DNA of 20,679 nt, from NCBI GenBank assembly GCA_002371465.1, contig DFIU01000019.1, positions 44,466 to 65,144 of the forward strand, in the 5' to 3' direction. Position 1 is the first letter of the stretch, and every line of letters begins with the position of its first letter. The DNA comes from Lachnospiraceae bacterium UBA3689 (GTDB lineage: Bacteria > Bacillota > Clostridia > Lachnospirales > Lachnospiraceae). The notes under the pieces were generated by a model, which did no database searches, had not been told where the DNA came from, and worked only from the letters and a program-made list of their open reading frames with translations. The translations under genes were made by a program, and so were the position numbers. Below, in pieces: positions 14,918-20,679 of this stretch.

Positions 14918-15418
14918 ATGGAGTACAGCAATGCTATGAGATTGTCGGCAGAATACCTTGTCAAACAATATCAGGAAAATCTGTATCTGGCATCATTCAG
15001 TATCTGCCGCAACCAGCAGGACGCAGAGGATGTTGTTCAGGATACCTTTCTCAACTATCTGCATACAGCGAAAGACTTCGAGAGTGAGGAACACATCAAA
15101 GCCTGGCTGATCCGGGTAGCGGTGAACAAGTCAAAAAATATACTGACCACTTTCTGGCACAGAAAAAAGGAGACCCTGGAGGATTACATGAGCAGTATCT
15201 CCTTCCAGGAGCCGGAGGACCTCGCCCTGACGGAAGCGGTCCTCGCTCTGCCAAAGTCATACCGGATCGTGATCCACCTGTATTATTACGAGGACTACTC
15301 CGTGTCGGAAATCAGTAAGATACTGTCCATCTCAGAGAGCGCCGTAAAAAACCGATTGCTGAGAGGACGCAAAATGTTGAAAGCTGAGCTGAAGGAGGAC
15401 TGGACAGATGACGAATAG
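14918..15418 (+). CDS. ECF-type RNA polymerase sigma factor
   Basis: A predicted 166-residue sigma-70 family protein with only regions 2 and 4, as in extracytoplasmic function factors. Region 2 includes DAEDVVQDTF (35-44) and HIKAWLIRVAVNKSKN (59-74, promoter melting). Region 4 is LPKSYRIVIHLYYYEDYSVS (111-130), and its recognition helix lies in SESAVKNRLLRGRKML (139-154). The start is not certain: GTG at 14894 or ATG at 14936 are alternatives, and none has a strong ribosome site at ideal spacing. It overlaps the next gene by 11 bases, so the pair is made together. It should direct a small regulon, probably for envelope or antimicrobial stress; that role is inference. Confidence 0.92.
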   Translation: MEYSNAMRLSAEYLVKQYQENLYLASFSICRNQQDAEDVVQDTFLNYLHTAKDFESEEHIKAWLIRVAVNKSKNILTTFWHRKKETLEDYMSSISFQEPEDLALTEAVLALPKSYRIVIHLYYYEDYSVSEISKILSISESAVKNRLLRGRKMLKAELKEDWTDDE

Positions 15419-15989
15419 GGAAAAATATCACAGGGCATTTTCTGCGCTTCACACATCAGATGGATTCAAAGTAGAACTGGAGGAAAAAAAGATGAAACAG
15501 AAATTCAGATTACGCCATGCCCTGACCGCTGCCTGCGTAGTGCTGGCAGCAGCGGCTGGCGGAACGACCGTTTATGCCGCCAATATCGGCGGCATCCAGA
15601 GAACCATACAGATCTGGCTGCACGGCGATCAGACAGACGCCGTTCTGACTGTGGACGAGGACGGGACCTACACCATCTCGGACGAAAATATGGAACGAAT
15701 CCAGGGAGGCGGCGGAGTTGCTTTGGGGGAAGACGGGAGCGAACGCCCTCTGACCGCAGATGAAATCTATGAGGACCTCGCAAACGAAGTCACTACGGAT
15801 ACCATTGATGGGCGGATGTATCTGCTCTACAAAGATCAAAAGAAGGACATCACCGATGAATTTACTGACAAAGATGTATTCTATGCGACGCTGAAAGGCG
15901 GCGATCAGGTACTCTATGTGACCGTAATGAAAGACGGCTCTCTCGCCCACAGCAAAGATCGTTATCTCCTTCCGGGAACCGATTTTTGA
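15408..15989 (+). CDS. Single-pass membrane protein, likely anti-sigma factor
   Basis: A 193-residue protein with a short cytoplasmic part (1 to about 37, MTNREKYHRAFSALHTSDGF), one membrane helix (about 38-58, ending VYAANIGG) and an extracellular domain of about 135 residues with QIWLHGDQTDAVL and a GGGGV run. The layout and the 11-base overlap with the sigma gene point to the cognate anti-sigma factor: the inside part would hold the sigma factor and the outer domain would sense the signal. No zinc-type anti-sigma motif (HxxxCxxC) is present, so it is not of the ZAS class. GGAGG stands nine bases before the ATG. I recall similar pairs in Clostridia but no described function. The role rests mainly on context. 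Confidence 0.75.
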   Translation: MTNREKYHRAFSALHTSDGFKVELEEKKMKQKFRLRHALTAACVVLAAAAGGTTVYAANIGGIQRTIQIWLHGDQTDAVLTVDEDGTYTISDENMERIQGGGGVALGEDGSERPLTADEIYEDLANEVTTDTIDGRMYLLYKDQKKDITDEFTDKDVFYATLKGGDQVLYVTVMKDGSLAHSKDRYLLPGTDF

Positions 15990-16075
15990 TGCGCAATACC
16001 TCCGCTAGAAACAACTGTAAAGACCAGCATCTCCTTCCGGAAACTGACTCAACACAAACGAAACATTTTCTGCCG

Positions 16076-16111
16076 GACAGACAGCAGGCGCATCCACCTG
16101 CTGCCTGTTTC
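16076..16111 (+). terminator. Hairpin downstream of the sigma/anti-sigma pair
   Basis: CAGCAGG (16082-16088) and CCTGCTG (16097-16103) form a 7-bp stem with an 8-base loop. Beyond one mismatch, GACAG and CTGTT add five pairs, one of them G-T. Only three T follow (TTTC), so termination may be weak. It lies about 85 bases after the anti-sigma stop. Confidence 0.45.
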
Positions 16112-16590
16112 ATAATCCGCAAGCATTCTTACTGAAACATTCTCCGGCACAGTCAGCCCCCTGCATTGTGGAATATCCCTCTGGCAGCACTGCACTCTTG
16201 TACAGGTGCTTCAAGCAGGTTTCGGTACAGCGCTACCAGCAAAACATTTCATCCGTTATCCCTAATTCTGAAAAAAGCTTCAGCGATGCTATCAAATTTC
16301 CGAGATAGCGTTCTATCGCGCTGCATCAGCAAAGCACGTATCCCATATAGACCGATCATTCGATTGGAATGATCCATTGATGCGCTGACCTGATTATGGT
16401 TCATTTCCGGCCCGCGTTCCGTACATCCTACATCTGGAATTAGCAGTTCGGCAGAAAGAAGAACTTACAAATTGTATCTGAGCATTTTCCGCATTCAAAG
16501 TACGTAGACGATCGTTGTATCCACCCTGTTGATCCGGGCAGTGTTTGTTCCGTACAGGATGAATGCGTTGTTATGCATAACCCGGATTAC
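16112..16590. other. Intergenic stretch with no confirmed gene
   Basis: About 480 bases between the hairpin after the anti-sigma gene and the ABC permease stop. It holds a possible short minus-strand frame (16249-16404, listed separately) and a 68-codon plus-strand frame that is its antisense. It also holds a 12-base palindrome (GTTATGCATAAC, 16570-16581) near the permease end. I see no RNA gene, and no clear terminator for the permease. Confidence 0.5.
16249..16404 (-). CDS. Possible small gene or gene remnant, 51 codons
   Basis: The frame starts MNHNQVSASMDHSN and continues with a helical segment (GIRALLMQRDRTLSRKFDS) and the end AEAFFRIRDNG. The frame stays open upstream of the ATG for about 19 further codons. 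The protein is basic and helix-rich. I recognise no family, and see no strong ribosome site before the ATG. It could be the remains of a mobile-element protein or a non-coding repeat that happens to be open. Confidence 0.25.
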   Translation of the reverse strand: MNHNQVSASMDHSNRMIGLYGIRALLMQRDRTLSRKFDSIAEAFFRIRDNG

Positions 16591-18405
16591 TTATCCCATC
16601 ATTCTAATGCGTTCCACTACAGAATGTTTCATTAAAATGCGCCTTTGATACCCTGTTACCGCAGCATGAACTAAAAATACAAGAATAAAATATACAACCA
16701 AAAATAGCCACGGGAAGTGATAAGAGATATACGATAATCCCGGAATTTCCGCAATCTTACTGCAAAGGAAAAATCCCAACGGCATTCCCACTACACAGCT
16801 TCCCGCTAAGCTCCCGGCAAAATAAAGTTGGTTTTCTGCGCTCTGTGTTTGCCTGATTTGTCTTTTTGTCATACCTGCGGCCTCTAATAGCGCATATTCA
16901 TGACTGCGCACGACGGTATTTGTAATGCAGGTATTCAGCAAATTAATAAGGGCAAACAGGCAGATCAAGATCATAACTGCAATGACAATAATTTTAGCGT
17001 TTTGAAAAAACGATCTGGCTTCAGACAGGTCATCCGAAAATACAAAAACAGTAAGACGATCATCTGAATTTACAAGAGCTTTAATTTTTTCAACAGCAGA
17101 ATCTGTCTGTTCACTGTCCGTACAGATATACCACGCTAGATCACAGTTCATCTCAGATAAAAGATCCAGGTTTTCAGGGGAAGTGTAGCATACGATGCCT
17201 GTATTCTTGTTCTCAATAAAACCACATACTGAAAGATCCACGTCTTTAACGGATCTACCTGTGTCAACGGACATAGAGAAATGATCGCCCAATGCTAAAT
17301 TAAGTCCTGCTCTTTCATAATAGGGAGATGCACGATTGATCACAACCGGAATTGATGCAGCTGAATTTTGAGGGGATGGCATATTCCCTTCAACCAACCG
17401 TGCTTCAAAGTTCGATCTGCCAACTATACTGTTGAGTGACATTTCAAGCTTTGAATTTTCAACTGCTATTTCAGAGTTTAATGTTTTTGATGAATGAATT
17501 TCCGTCACTCCGGGGATATTTTCAATTTGAGTTTTTAACCCATCGGTAAAAGGTGTATGCTTCATTAACGCATACGTAGAGTTTTCGTCATCTGTTGAGT
17601 TCAGCATAAGATAGATACTGCTATTTTCATAGTACGGTTGACGAACGAGGTCCTCTATGTTAATGGATGAAATAACAGAAAATACGACAAACATAAGGAT
17701 CCCGCTCAATACAAGAGACAGCATGGTATAAGTGGCTTTCTTTCGATTGCTGAAGAAGTACTTTCTTGCCAGATTGCTTGGTGTAATACGAACACTTTTT
17801 CTTGTATTTTTAGATGCATAGTTATTCTCAATTTTCAGAGCTGCTATCGGGGATAAGGAAGCAGCAAGTTTCGCTGGCGTTCGAAAGGAACAAAAAACAA
17901 TAAACCATACGAAAGCCCCTGAGAATACAGCGCAGACAAGGCTTGGGACCAGATAAAACTTTAGAGGCAGCGCGAAATTACAAAACAGTCCCATAAGCAG
18001 ACCGCCCGCAATATATTTCCACGATAATTTTTTTCGCTCACCATGAATCACAGCCTTTATTTGCCGGTATGTTGCCCCTATGGTTCTTAATTGCGCAAAT
18101 TCCCGCGTGCGCTGTAAGACGGAGATATACATGATATTTTTTATAGCGATCCCTGCTGTGAACAATAGGACAATGGCAATGCTTAAAATGATACCTGTCA
18201 TTTCCTGCGTATTATCGACGTGAGAAATTATTTTTGTATCGATTGTGGCGTTACAAAGCAAAATCGTTGAAAAGGACAACAAAAACGACGCGGAAAAAAT
18301 AATGATCCCAGTTAAAAGGCTTCTCTGCCTATTTGCGGCTAAATTTCGTGCAGCTAACCTTTGCTCGATATTTTGGGTATCGCCATTTCCAAAAAGCCAT
18401 GTCAT
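16591..18405 (-). CDS. ABC transporter permease, FtsX/MacB-like
   Basis: A 604-residue membrane protein with about eight helices. Helices at about 27-50, 69-93 and two in 129-170 come first, then one at about 225-250. A soluble extracellular region of about 200 residues (255-460) follows, then three last helices (about 467-490, 520-545, 565-590). The segments RTREFAQLRTIGATYRQIK and RSHEYALLEAAGMTKRQIRQ are the FtsX-like coupling helices that contact the ATPase, once in each half. The family exports or removes antimicrobial peptides, lipids or lipoproteins; the substrate here is unknown. GGGGAGG lies eight bases before the ATG and only 15 bases after the ATPase stop, so the two form one unit. 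The gene is far richer in A and T than the core genes. Confidence 0.9.
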   Translation of the reverse strand: MTWLFGNGDTQNIEQRLAARNLAANRQRSLLTGIIIFSASFLLSFSTILLCNATIDTKIISHVDNTQEMTGIILSIAIVLLFTAGIAIKNIMYISVLQRTREFAQLRTIGATYRQIKAVIHGERKKLSWKYIAGGLLMGLFCNFALPLKFYLVPSLVCAVFSGAFVWFIVFCSFRTPAKLAASLSPIAALKIENNYASKNTRKSVRITPSNLARKYFFSNRKKATYTMLSLVLSGILMFVVFSVISSINIEDLVRQPYYENSSIYLMLNSTDDENSTYALMKHTPFTDGLKTQIENIPGVTEIHSSKTLNSEIAVENSKLEMSLNSIVGRSNFEARLVEGNMPSPQNSAASIPVVINRASPYYERAGLNLALGDHFSMSVDTGRSVKDVDLSVCGFIENKNTGIVCYTSPENLDLLSEMNCDLAWYICTDSEQTDSAVEKIKALVNSDDRLTVFVFSDDLSEARSFFQNAKIIVIAVMILICLFALINLLNTCITNTVVRSHEYALLEAAGMTKRQIRQTQSAENQLYFAGSLAGSCVVGMPLGFFLCSKIAEIPGLSYISYHFPWLFLVVYFILVFLVHAAVTGYQRRILMKHSVVERIRMMG

Positions 18406-18420
18406 AGTGTCCGCCTCCCC

Positions 18421-19086
18421 TCAGCTTGCAATTTTTCCGTCCTCAATATGGACGATTCGATCAGCAAGACGGGCAATATCGTTGTTATGGGTTATCATCA
18501 CTACGGTCTGACAAAATTCCAAGCTGGTCCGTTTGATGAGATCAAGAACATCTGCGCTGGTCCTGCTGTCAAGATTGCCTGTAGGCTCATCGGCAAGAAT
18601 AATTGCCGGTTTGGTGATTAAGGCGCGCGCAATCGCAACACGCTGCTGTTGACCTCCGGAAAGCTGATCCGGCATATTATTCAACTTGTCATTCAGTCCG
18701 AGCATATTCACAATATTATCCATGAAATTCTGGTCTATCTTATCTCCGTCTAATTCTATGGGAAGAACGATATTTTCATACACATTGAGAATCGGGACAA
18801 GATTGTAGCTTTGAAAGATGAACCCGATATTCCGGCGACGAAAGATCGTAAGCTGTTCATCGTTCATTTTTGACAAGTCTTTGTCCCGCACTGATACACT
18901 GCCGGAAGTAGGCGTATCCAGTCCGCCCATTATGTGGAGCAAAGTAGACTTGCCGCTGCCGGAAGTACCGACAACTGCCACAAACTCGCCATCGTCTACG
19001 GAAAAGTTCACTCCATCAAGAGCGCGGGTGATGTTTCCTTTTTCACCATAGTATTTCCTTAAATTAATTGCCTGTAAAACTTTCAT
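18421..19086 (-). CDS. ABC transporter ATP-binding protein (MacB/LolD type)
   Basis: The ATPase subunit, 221 residues, that powers the permease downstream. Walker A is GTSGSGKST (40-48), the Q-loop is in FIFQSYNLVP (Gln92), the signature is LSGGQQQ (142-148), Walker B is IILADEP (162-168) and the switch histidine is His200 in MITHNND. The SYNLVPILNVYENI segment is typical of the MacB/LolD/BceA group, which pairs with FtsX-like permeases. The ribosome site is weak: AGGGAG 11 bases before the ATG. The XRE regulator ends 69 bases upstream on the same strand, suggesting a regulator-ATPase-permease operon. Confidence 0.95.
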   Translation of the reverse strand: MKVLQAINLRKYYGEKGNITRALDGVNFSVDDGEFVAVVGTSGSGKSTLLHIMGGLDTPTSGSVSVRDKDLSKMNDEQLTIFRRRNIGFIFQSYNLVPILNVYENIVLPIELDGDKIDQNFMDNIVNMLGLNDKLNNMPDQLSGGQQQRVAIARALITKPAIILADEPTGNLDSRTSADVLDLIKRTSLEFCQTVVMITHNNDIARLADRIVHIEDGKIAS

Positions 19087-19155
19087 ATTTCTTCAAACTC
19101 CCTGTAAGGCTTTCTGACTGTTGAGAAAGGTAATTTAAGTTTTCTTATTCTCCTC

Positions 19156-19359
19156 TCATTTATTATCCTGTTCTAATTCTATTACATCCGAAATACCACA
19201 GTGCAAGGTTTCACAGATACGAACCAGTGTTTCCATACTGATGTTCTTACCCATATTGGCAATCAGATTTGCAGTAAACCCGGCAGCAAGCTGCAAATCC
19301 TCTTTCCTCATGCTGCGCTCTACTAACGTATGCCAGAGGAGTTTGCAGCTTATATACAT
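19156..19359 (-). CDS. Small XRE-type helix-turn-helix regulator
   Basis: A 67-residue single-domain DNA-binding protein, close to the Cro/CI-like small regulators of Firmicutes (HTH_26 type). It starts MYISCKLLWHTLVERSM. The helix-turn-helix lies at about 17-48 (MRKEDLQLAAGFTANLIANM) and the end is CGISDVIELEQDNK. The common family form is LWKLLIDKGMKK followed by DLRLAAG, and the resemblance is good over the full length. The ATG has only a weak GGG-type ribosome site. Another frame with a better ribosome site (from 19462) overlaps its start. It probably controls the ABC genes downstream; that is inferred from position. Confidence 0.85.
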   Translation of the reverse strand: MYISCKLLWHTLVERSMRKEDLQLAAGFTANLIANMGKNISMETLVRICETLHCGISDVIELEQDNK

Positions 19360-19462
19360 TATGTCCCTGTCTTTCTAAGTTTTCCCGCATTACTTCTGCC
19401 ACCGATGATCTCCCCTCCATTATATTGGCACTTCTGCAGACCCACAAATATTTCTTATACAA
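19247..19462 (-). CDS. Possible overlapping small reading frame before the XRE gene
   Basis: This frame would make 71 residues and overlaps the XRE gene in a different frame. Its first 37 codons (MYKKYLWVCRSANIMEG, then SSVAEVMRENLERQGHNV) lie before the XRE start and look protein-like. The rest is the shadow of the XRE gene and cysteine-rich. The TTG start at 19462 has AAGGAG nine bases upstream. It may be a leader frame for translational coupling, or the front of a gene interrupted by a frameshift. No family recognised. Confidence 0.3.
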   Translation of the reverse strand: MYKKYLWVCRSANIMEGRSSVAEVMRENLERQGHNVYKLQTPLAYVSRAQHEERGFAACCRVYCKSDCQYG

Positions 19463-19480
19463 TCGCCTGTTCTCCTTCTT

Positions 19481-19509
19481 TTATTAGGACTGTTTTTTTA
19501 CAATTCCAA
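19481..19509 (-). promoter_or_regulatory. Possible promoter of the XRE-ABC unit
   Basis: On the minus strand TTGGAA (19509-19504), a 17-base spacer and TAATAA (19486-19481). The match is moderate. It overlaps the end of a protein-like frame, and transcription starting near 19474 would remove part of the AAGGAG used by the TTG at 19462, so this promoter and that start may exclude each other. Confidence 0.3.
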
Positions 19510-19762
19510 CACCTTCTACCAAATATGGTTCTTCCTGCATTTTTTCATACCCCGGAAGTCCGGGATTTCACCTCGGCGGCAGCCTGCACCTCTGCTCCAT
19601 TGGAATCTAACTAAACCGTCTGTATTATGACCGTACCGCGAATTACAGAAGTATCATTGTCCCTTCCTGTGCTCTTTGCATTGCCTGCTGCGTACTGACA
19701 TCCTTAACCATTCTACAATATGTATCCGCTACCGTCCCGATGGACAGCATCGCGTATTTCAG
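19484..19762 (-). pseudogene. Possible decayed gene, family not recognised
   Basis: Successive protein-like stretches appear in different minus-strand frames. One begins SLKYAMLSIGTVADTY at 19762 and runs to a stop at 19643. Next comes TSVIRGTVIIQTV to a stop, then LDSNGAEVQAAAEV, and last NPGLPGYEKMQEEPYLVEG, ending VKKQS with a double stop TAA-TAA at 19486-19481. A ribosome-site-like AAGGAG follows at once. Together they read like one gene broken by several frameshifts and one stop, next to an insertion sequence. I cannot name the family, and chance open stretches are a real alternative. Confidence 0.25.
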
Positions 19763-19839
19763 GCTCCCACATTATTGTAAGAGCAGTCGTTCCTGCACCT
19801 ATAAAATTATCATTTGTTTTTCAACTTTATCCTCAATTA

Positions 19840-19874
19840 TTCACCGTCATGCGGTGAAGGCGGCTGAAAGCCGC
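19840..19874. repeat. Two tandem short hairpins left of the transposase
   Basis: TTCACCG (19840-19846) and CGGTGAA (19852-19858) form a 7-bp stem with a five-base loop. Two bases later GCGGCT (19860-19865) and AGCCGC (19869-19874) form a 6-bp stem with a three-base loop. No T-run follows on either strand. They may mark or lie near the left end of the insertion sequence. Confidence 0.5.
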
Positions 19875-19927
19875 ACTGTTACTATGTTTACAGAGTTTAT
19901 TGCTTTCATCTGAAAAGTGAATCAAAA

Positions 19928-19990
19928 AAGAGCTGATCTTTGGTATGATTGTATCGACGAAAACACAAAAAACCAAAGGAGACAGCTCTT
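19928..19990 (+). promoter_or_regulatory. Hairpin enclosing the transposase ribosome site
   Basis: AAGAGCTG (19928-19935) pairs with CAGCTCTT (19983-19990), and CTTTGGT (19938-19944) pairs with ACCAAAG (19972-19978). A small internal mismatch separates the two stems, and the loop has 27 bases. The ribosome site AAAGGAG lies in the 3' arm. A -10-like TATGAT (19944-19949) sits at the top of the 5' arm. Confidence 0.6.
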
Positions 19991-19991
19991 C

Positions 19992-20679
19992 ATGTCCATC
20001 ATACCCACCCTTTCTCTTGATAGCAATAAGCATGTGAAAATAAATTTTAACGGCGGTGATCTTTCCTCCGATGCAGGCCTTCTTCTGATCAAAGAATTCG
20101 CCGCTAAAACCGGCCTGATCAGTCTTGTCAGGAAATTTTTTAAAACCAACAATGCATCTGCAAGGATTCATGCTGACGCAGACAACCTGCTCCAGGTTCT
20201 CTTCCAGATCATCGCTGCCTATTTTGAAGACAACTGTGCGGATGAGCTGACCAATGAACCGGTATTTCTGGAGATTCTCCAGAAAGAAGCGCTTGCTTCT
20301 CAGCCCACTTTGTCACGGTTCTGGAACCGAATGGATGAGTTTTCTCTGTATCAGATGGATCAGATCGAGCAGGCAATGCGAGACACGATCTATGCGATCA
20401 GACATCCTGATATGATGCTGTTTGATCTTGATTCAACGCTCCTGAATACCTATGGACATCAGGAGGGAGAAGGCTTCAACTATCACTATCAGGCCCATGG
20501 GTATCATCCGTTGCTGTGCTTCGATGGGCTGACCGGAGACCTCCTCAAGGCGGAACTGCGTGACGGAACCCAGTACTGCAGTAAAGGATCCGGTGCGTTC
20601 ATGATTCCCCTGATGAGAGAATACCGGGAAAAGTATTCCTCCATGCCGCTTTACCTTCGTGGAGACAGTGGCTTTGCTG
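19992..20679 (+). CDS. IS1380-family transposase, N-terminal part, cut by window edge
   Basis: A DDE transposase of the IS1380 family (DDE group 1) that moves the insertion sequence by cut-and-paste. The 229 visible codons contain an N-terminal part with NGGDLSSDAGLLLIKEF, then the first catalytic aspartate in MLFDLDSTLLNTYG (about residues 139-152), and near the edge YLRGDSGFA with the likely second catalytic aspartate. The family usually has about 420-470 residues, so about half is missing. AAAGGAG lies 10 bases before the ATG and is held in a predicted hairpin. The frame is intact as far as it can be seen, so the element may be active. Confidence 0.93.
   Translation, partial: MSIIPTLSLDSNKHVKINFNGGDLSSDAGLLLIKEFAAKTGLISLVRKFFKTNNASARIHADADNLLQVLFQIIAAYFEDNCADELTNEPVFLEILQKEALASQPTLSRFWNRMDEFSLYQMDQIEQAMRDTIYAIRHPDMMLFDLDSTLLNTYGHQEGEGFNYHYQAHGYHPLLCFDGLTGDLLKAELRDGTQYCSKGSGAFMIPLMREYREKYSSMPLYLRGDSGFA

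Larger units (their letters stand above)
19840..20679 (+). mobile_element. IS1380-family insertion sequence, left part
   Basis: The transposase at 19992 identifies the family. The left boundary is estimated from the hairpins at 19840-19874, since the right end and its inverted repeat lie outside the window. The exact end and target duplication cannot be set from this window. Confidence 0.6.

Noticed and set aside
14698..15087. A 129-codon plus-strand frame before and within the sigma factor gene
   Set aside because: It overlaps the sigma factor in another frame and has no protein-like features; sigma region 2 is clear in the chosen frame.
16570..16581. Perfect 12-base palindrome GTTATGCATAAC
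   Set aside because: It lies downstream of the permease, far from any promoter I can see, and one such palindrome in this length is not surprising.
19551..19564. Short palindrome CCCGGA-AG-TCCGGG as a terminator
   Set aside because: No T-run follows on either strand, and it lies within the protein-like broken frames.
1..20679. CRISPR array, tRNA or rRNA genes
   Set aside because: No regularly spaced repeats and no tRNA- or rRNA-like folds were seen on reading both strands.

Overview
The window reads as chromosomal DNA from a Gram-positive Clostridia-type bacterium, probably Lachnospiraceae or a close relative. Supporting signs are a CIRCE-controlled hrcA-grpE-dnaK operon, a DnaK without the extra segment typical of Gram-negative DnaK, a type III glutamine synthetase, a small DUF6472-like four-cysteine protein, a PucR/CdaR regulator next to ftsEX, strong AGGAGG-type ribosome sites and some TTG/GTG starts. 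Genus-level placement is inference.

Left part (1 to about 14.0 kb) is GC-rich core chromosome. On the minus strand, read right to left within each unit, it holds hrcA-grpE-dnaK (dnaK runs off the left edge), a small DUF6472-type gene and uvrB, then a cdaR-like regulator with ftsE and ftsX ending in a strong intrinsic terminator, then a diacylglycerol-kinase-family lipid kinase followed by glutamine synthetase III. A divergent plus-strand SDR oxidoreductase starts next to the lipid kinase. Its 3' end overlaps a convergent four-helix membrane protein gene, which lies downstream of a family 2 glycosyltransferase. The content is housekeeping: protein folding, excision repair, division and cell-wall hydrolase control, lipid recycling, nitrogen assimilation and surface polysaccharide synthesis.

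Right part (about 14.03 kb to the end) is more AT-rich and looks accessory. It has two small unrecognised minus-strand genes that diverge from an ECF-type sigma factor with an overlapping membrane protein, very likely its anti-sigma partner. A 600-base gap follows, with one hairpin and a short possible gene. Next is a small XRE regulator with a MacB/FtsX-type ABC ATPase and permease, and then a stretch of broken protein-like reading frames. An IS1380-family transposase cut off by the right edge ends the window. Its ribosome site lies inside a long predicted hairpin, which would fit the known way insertion sequences silence read-through transcripts.

No rRNA, tRNA or CRISPR array was seen. I found no clearly new multi-gene system. 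The parts most worth a second look are the sigma/anti-sigma cassette with its two divergent orphan genes, the overlapping frames upstream of the ABC operon, and the decayed region beside the insertion sequence.
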